NCBI GenBank assembly: GCA_937896105.1 | Contig: CALBKR010000112.1 | Coordinates: 1-17,750, forward strand | Origin: an uncultured Bacteroidales bacterium | GTDB taxonomy: Bacteria > Bacteroidota > Bacteroidia > Bacteroidales > Bacteroidaceae | Reading direction: 5' to 3' | DNA length: 17,750 bases | The notes under the pieces: model-generated | The model's input: only the letters and a program-made list of their open reading frames with translations | The model's database searches: none | Told to the model about the DNA's origin: nothing | Part shown: positions 15,398 through 17,750 of the stretch, in pieces | How the letters are laid out: each line of letters opens with the position of its first letter | Position numbering within the stretch: position 1 is the stretch's first letter | Translations under genes and position numbers: made by a program

Positions 15398-17038
15398 ATG
15401 ATTATTTGTGATATCCGGAATTATTTGACTATTCTTGTTATTAGAAGGAGTATACTGTTGCTAGCAGGCTTATTGTCACTATGCCCTGCTCCTTCATTTG
15501 CGCAGGAAAGAATTACAGTCCGTGACTACGTCCAGTTGAATGCGATTGTTGCCGATGGCGATAATGCTCCTTTTTGGCTTGTCACGAACAGGAACGGTGT
15601 CTCATCGCTCGATACGCAGAACGGCTTTATACGTTATGGTGTTGCATTGGATGGGCTCATTGACAAGAAGGGGAACTGGCGATACTCGGCAGCCTTGGAT
15701 TTCAAGACCGGATACAATCAACAATATAACCCCATTCTGCAACAATTTTATGCCGATGTCTCATACCGTTGGCTCACACTCAGCGTCGGTGCGAAGGAGC
15801 GTTTGCCCGAGATGCGTGATTTCTGTTCCATGGAGGGCTTGAACGGCAATAGGGTGGCGGCCACCTTGCGTTCATTGTCGTTCGACAGTTTTACCGAGCT
15901 TGGTACAGGCGGTCTCGTTCACAGCGCGAACAGTGCACCGATACCGCAAGTGCGCCTTGATGTTCCGAAGTATGTGACAATTCCCGGAACGCGTAACTGG
16001 TTGAAGCTTCGCGGCCATTTCTCCTATGGCGTATTCCTTGACAAGGAGTTCCAGGAGAATTTTACGGCGATAAATCCTACAGCAAAGTATAACAGATATG
16101 CCCTATATCATAGCAAGGCTCTGTTTATGAAGGTGGGCAATACCGCAAAATTCCCTCTCGAGGTTGAGGGCGGGCTCGAGATGCACACCCAGTTCGGCGG
16201 CGATGTATATACCCACTCAAAAGGGAAAATATTGTCAATGCCTACAAGTTTTACCGATTTCCTCAAGGCATTCTTTCCTGCAGGCGGTGACGAACGGACT
16301 CCTGAAATAGAGCAGACAAATATCTCAGGAAACCAGATAGGCAATTGGCATCTGGCATTTACACTCAACACCGCGCCTGTTGATGTACGTGTATATGGCG
16401 AGCATATGTTCGAGGATTTCTCCCAGCTCTTCTTTTTCGAGTACCAGAATAATATGAATAACGAAAGGACCGTGGTTACCTATCCCTGGCGTGACATAAT
16501 GGTCGGTGTCTCGGTAAAGAACAAGACCGGTTATCTCGATTTTATATCTAATATCCAGTACGAATATGTCTCCACATACGACCAGAGCGGCCCGGGCTAC
16601 AACGACCCCAGCGATTTCTTCGTGGAGCAGATGGACGGGCAGGATAACTACTACAACCACGCTATTTACAGCGGTTGGCACTACTACGGAATGCCTATGG
16701 GAAATCCATTGGTATTTTCACCGTTGTACAACAAGGATGGCAGCCTGGAATTCAAGGCGAACCGTATGCGTGCTCACCACGTTGGCGTGAATGGAGCTTT
16801 CGGCCGCAAGAAGGAGTTCCTCTACCGCCTTATGTATACATACAGCGAGAATTGGGGTACTTATGTGAACCCGTTCTTCAAGATACGTTACACTACATCG
16901 TTGCTGGCCGATGTCGCGTATGCTCCTGATGCAAAATCGTGGATGCTGTCGGCATCGCTTGCCTGTGACCGCAGTAATCTGATAGGGAACAATTACGGTG
17001 TGATGCTGTCGTTTGTCAAGGTCGGGCTGTTTAAATGA
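15398..17038 (+). CDS. Capsule assembly Wzi family outer-membrane protein
   Basis: A 546-residue protein with an N-terminal signal peptide: basic RR at 16-17, hydrophobic 18-28, and likely cleavage after SFA (about residue 35). The mature part alternates aromatic and polar residues in short amphipathic strands (DVSYRWLTLSVGAKE, then WHLAFTLNTAPVDVRVYGEH) and ends in V-K-V-G-L-F-K, the aromatic C-terminus usual for outer-membrane beta-barrels. Pattern and length match the Caps_assemb_Wzi family; E. coli Wzi is an 18-strand barrel that binds K30 capsule at the surface. The predicted role is surface anchoring or assembly of the polysaccharide. The ATG at 15398 leaves a rather long n-region, so a start a few codons later is possible. 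It is preceded by its own promoter-like box and followed nine bases later by a lipoprotein gene. Confidence 0.88.
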   Translation: MIICDIRNYLTILVIRRSILLLAGLLSLCPAPSFAQERITVRDYVQLNAIVADGDNAPFWLVTNRNGVSSLDTQNGFIRYGVALDGLIDKKGNWRYSAALDFKTGYNQQYNPILQQFYADVSYRWLTLSVGAKERLPEMRDFCSMEGLNGNRVAATLRSLSFDSFTELGTGGLVHSANSAPIPQVRLDVPKYVTIPGTRNWLKLRGHFSYGVFLDKEFQENFTAINPTAKYNRYALYHSKALFMKVGNTAKFPLEVEGGLEMHTQFGGDVYTHSKGKILSMPTSFTDFLKAFFPAGGDERTPEIEQTNISGNQIGNWHLAFTLNTAPVDVRVYGEHMFEDFSQLFFFEYQNNMNNERTVVTYPWRDIMVGVSVKNKTGYLDFISNIQYEYVSTYDQSGPGYNDPSDFFVEQMDGQDNYYNHAIYSGWHYYGMPMGNPLVFSPLYNKDGSLEFKANRMRAHHVGVNGAFGRKKEFLYRLMYTYSENWGTYVNPFFKIRYTTSLLADVAYAPDAKSWMLSASLACDRSNLIGNNYGVMLSFVKVGLFK

Positions 17039-17046
17039 TTTAAGGT

Positions 17047-17463
17047 ATGCTGAAGAAATTTTTATATATCTGTCTAATATTGGTCTCAATTTCCTGTGAA
17101 AGGATTTTTATAAATGGTGACCTTGACGGTATGTGGCGTCTGCAACGTGTCGAAACGGAGAATTCGGTGGAATATCCCGATAGCATTTTCTACTCTTTCC
17201 AGCGCCATCTTATGCATCTTGGCATCTATTCCGAGACCGAGTATCCGAAAAAATGGTATATGGGTTGCTTTGAGTTCAACGGCGACAGCCTGGTGATGGA
17301 TAACTTCTACCGTTATCCGGGTATAGTGGGCGATTCCGATCCTAAGGAACTCGAATGTCTCTATATATACGATGATACTATGAGGTTCAAGGTCGACCAT
17401 TTGAGCAACGACGAGCTGGTACTTTCGACTCACGGTCTCAGATATACCTTCACAAAGTGGTGA
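17047..17463 (+). CDS. Small lipoprotein, lipocalin-like
   Basis: A 138-residue lipoprotein. MLKK and a hydrophobic stretch lead to the lipobox SISC, with the lipidated cysteine at residue 17. The mature part begins around residue 27 with LDGMWRLQRVE, the L-x-G-x-W-x-L opening of lipocalin-like beta-barrel proteins common in Bacteroidales. It continues as short beta strands and ends VLSTHGLRYTFTKW. No enzyme motif is visible. Eight bases separate it from the Wzi gene, so the two are surely co-transcribed. That raises the possibility that it helps Wzi fold or hold polysaccharide, which is inference only. The lipocalin assignment rests on the opening motif and size. Confidence 0.75.
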   Translation: MLKKFLYICLILVSISCERIFINGDLDGMWRLQRVETENSVEYPDSIFYSFQRHLMHLGIYSETEYPKKWYMGCFEFNGDSLVMDNFYRYPGIVGDSDPKELECLYIYDDTMRFKVDHLSNDELVLSTHGLRYTFTKW

Positions 17464-17495
17464 ACAAGCGATTTTCACAAGTAATCATTTTTTGA

Positions 17496-17750
17496 ATGGA
17501 AAAGGTAACGGTTCTTCTTTCTACATATAATGGCGGTAATTATCTTGTCGAGCAACTTGATTCGTTGGTTGCCCAGCAGGGGGTAGAGGTGAATATCCTT
17601 GTGCGTGACGACGGCTCGACCGATAACACCCGGGAACTGCTCGACAAGTGGCAGGAAAAGGGTGCGCTCACCTGGTATACATCGGAAAACCTCGGACCCG
17701 GCAAAAGTTTTATGCATCTTCTCAAGAGTGCCGCTCCCGGGGGGTATTAT
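17496..17750 (+). CDS. Glycosyltransferase family 2, 5' part (cut by right edge)
   Basis: The first 85 codons are present, from the ATG at 17496. The translation opens EKVTVLLSTYNGGNYLVEQL, with SLVAQQ following, then ILVRDDGSTDNT with D38-D39 in the nucleotide-binding position, and SENLGPGKSFMHLL. This is the N-terminal half of an inverting GT2 (GT-A) domain; the catalytic DxD and C-terminus are outside. The ENLGPGKSF segment recalls rhamnosyltransferase-like GT2 enzymes of polysaccharide loci, but the donor cannot be assigned. A 32-base gap separates it from the lipoprotein gene, and no separate promoter was seen. Confidence 0.88.
   Translation, partial: MEKVTVLLSTYNGGNYLVEQLDSLVAQQGVEVNILVRDDGSTDNTRELLDKWQEKGALTWYTSENLGPGKSFMHLLKSAAPGGYY

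Overview
The window looks like a chromosomal segment of a member of the order Bacteroidales (phylum Bacteroidota). Three things support this: the rlmN / DUF4837-type lipoprotein / pdxA gene order, the TAnnTTTG-type -7 promoter boxes (TATCTTTG at 6343-6350 and 15353-15360), and proteins whose form is typical of the phylum (very long Wza-like exporter with many SLBB repeats, Caps_assemb_Wzi protein, GT2-DUF4922 fusion, SpoIID/LytB protein without a signal peptide). Genus cannot be fixed from what is visible. No tRNA, rRNA, CRISPR array, transposase or integrase was seen, and no gene-free stretch exceeds about 210 bases.

Left part, minus strand (1-2419): a compact operon read right to left. It holds rlmN (radical SAM rRNA/tRNA adenine methyltransferase), a DUF4837-like lipoprotein, and the 5' part of pdxA (pyridoxal phosphate synthesis), which runs off the left edge. 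A 154-base divergent promoter region (2420-2573) separates it from a plus-strand pair. The first of that pair is an 801-residue fusion of glycosyltransferase-like domains with a C-terminal GalT/HIT-like (DUF4922) domain carrying CFLCAGN and HAHLQ motifs. The second, eleven bases on, is a SpoIID/LytB-family protein without a visible secretion signal. This pair is the least understood and most interesting part of the window. A terminator-like hairpin follows it.

Right part, plus strand (6457-17750): an extracellular polysaccharide or capsule locus of the Wzx/Wzy type. Promoter TATCTTTG (6343-6350) and a leader of about 110 bases lead into a PglC-size phosphoglycosyl transferase that loads the first sugar phosphate on undecaprenyl phosphate. 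Next come a Wza-like SLBB exporter with six SLBB-like repeats, a Wzz-like chain-length protein without a kinase domain, and an EpsG/Wzy-like polymerase. A more AT-rich cassette then carries a GT4 glycosyltransferase, a left-handed beta-helix acyltransferase and a Wzx-like flippase, the last three genes overlapping. A second promoter (15353-15360) precedes a Wzi-family outer-membrane capsule protein, a small lipoprotein and a GT2 glycosyltransferase cut by the right edge.

Working together, these genes would build a lipid-linked repeat unit (phosphoglycosyl transferase, GT4, GT2, acyltransferase), flip it (Wzx-like), polymerise it (EpsG-like) to a controlled length (Wzz-like), and export and attach it (SLBB protein, Wzi, possibly the small lipoprotein). 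No tyrosine kinase, tyrosine phosphatase, UpxY/UpxZ regulator or nucleotide-sugar synthesis gene is inside the window; these may lie downstream or elsewhere.
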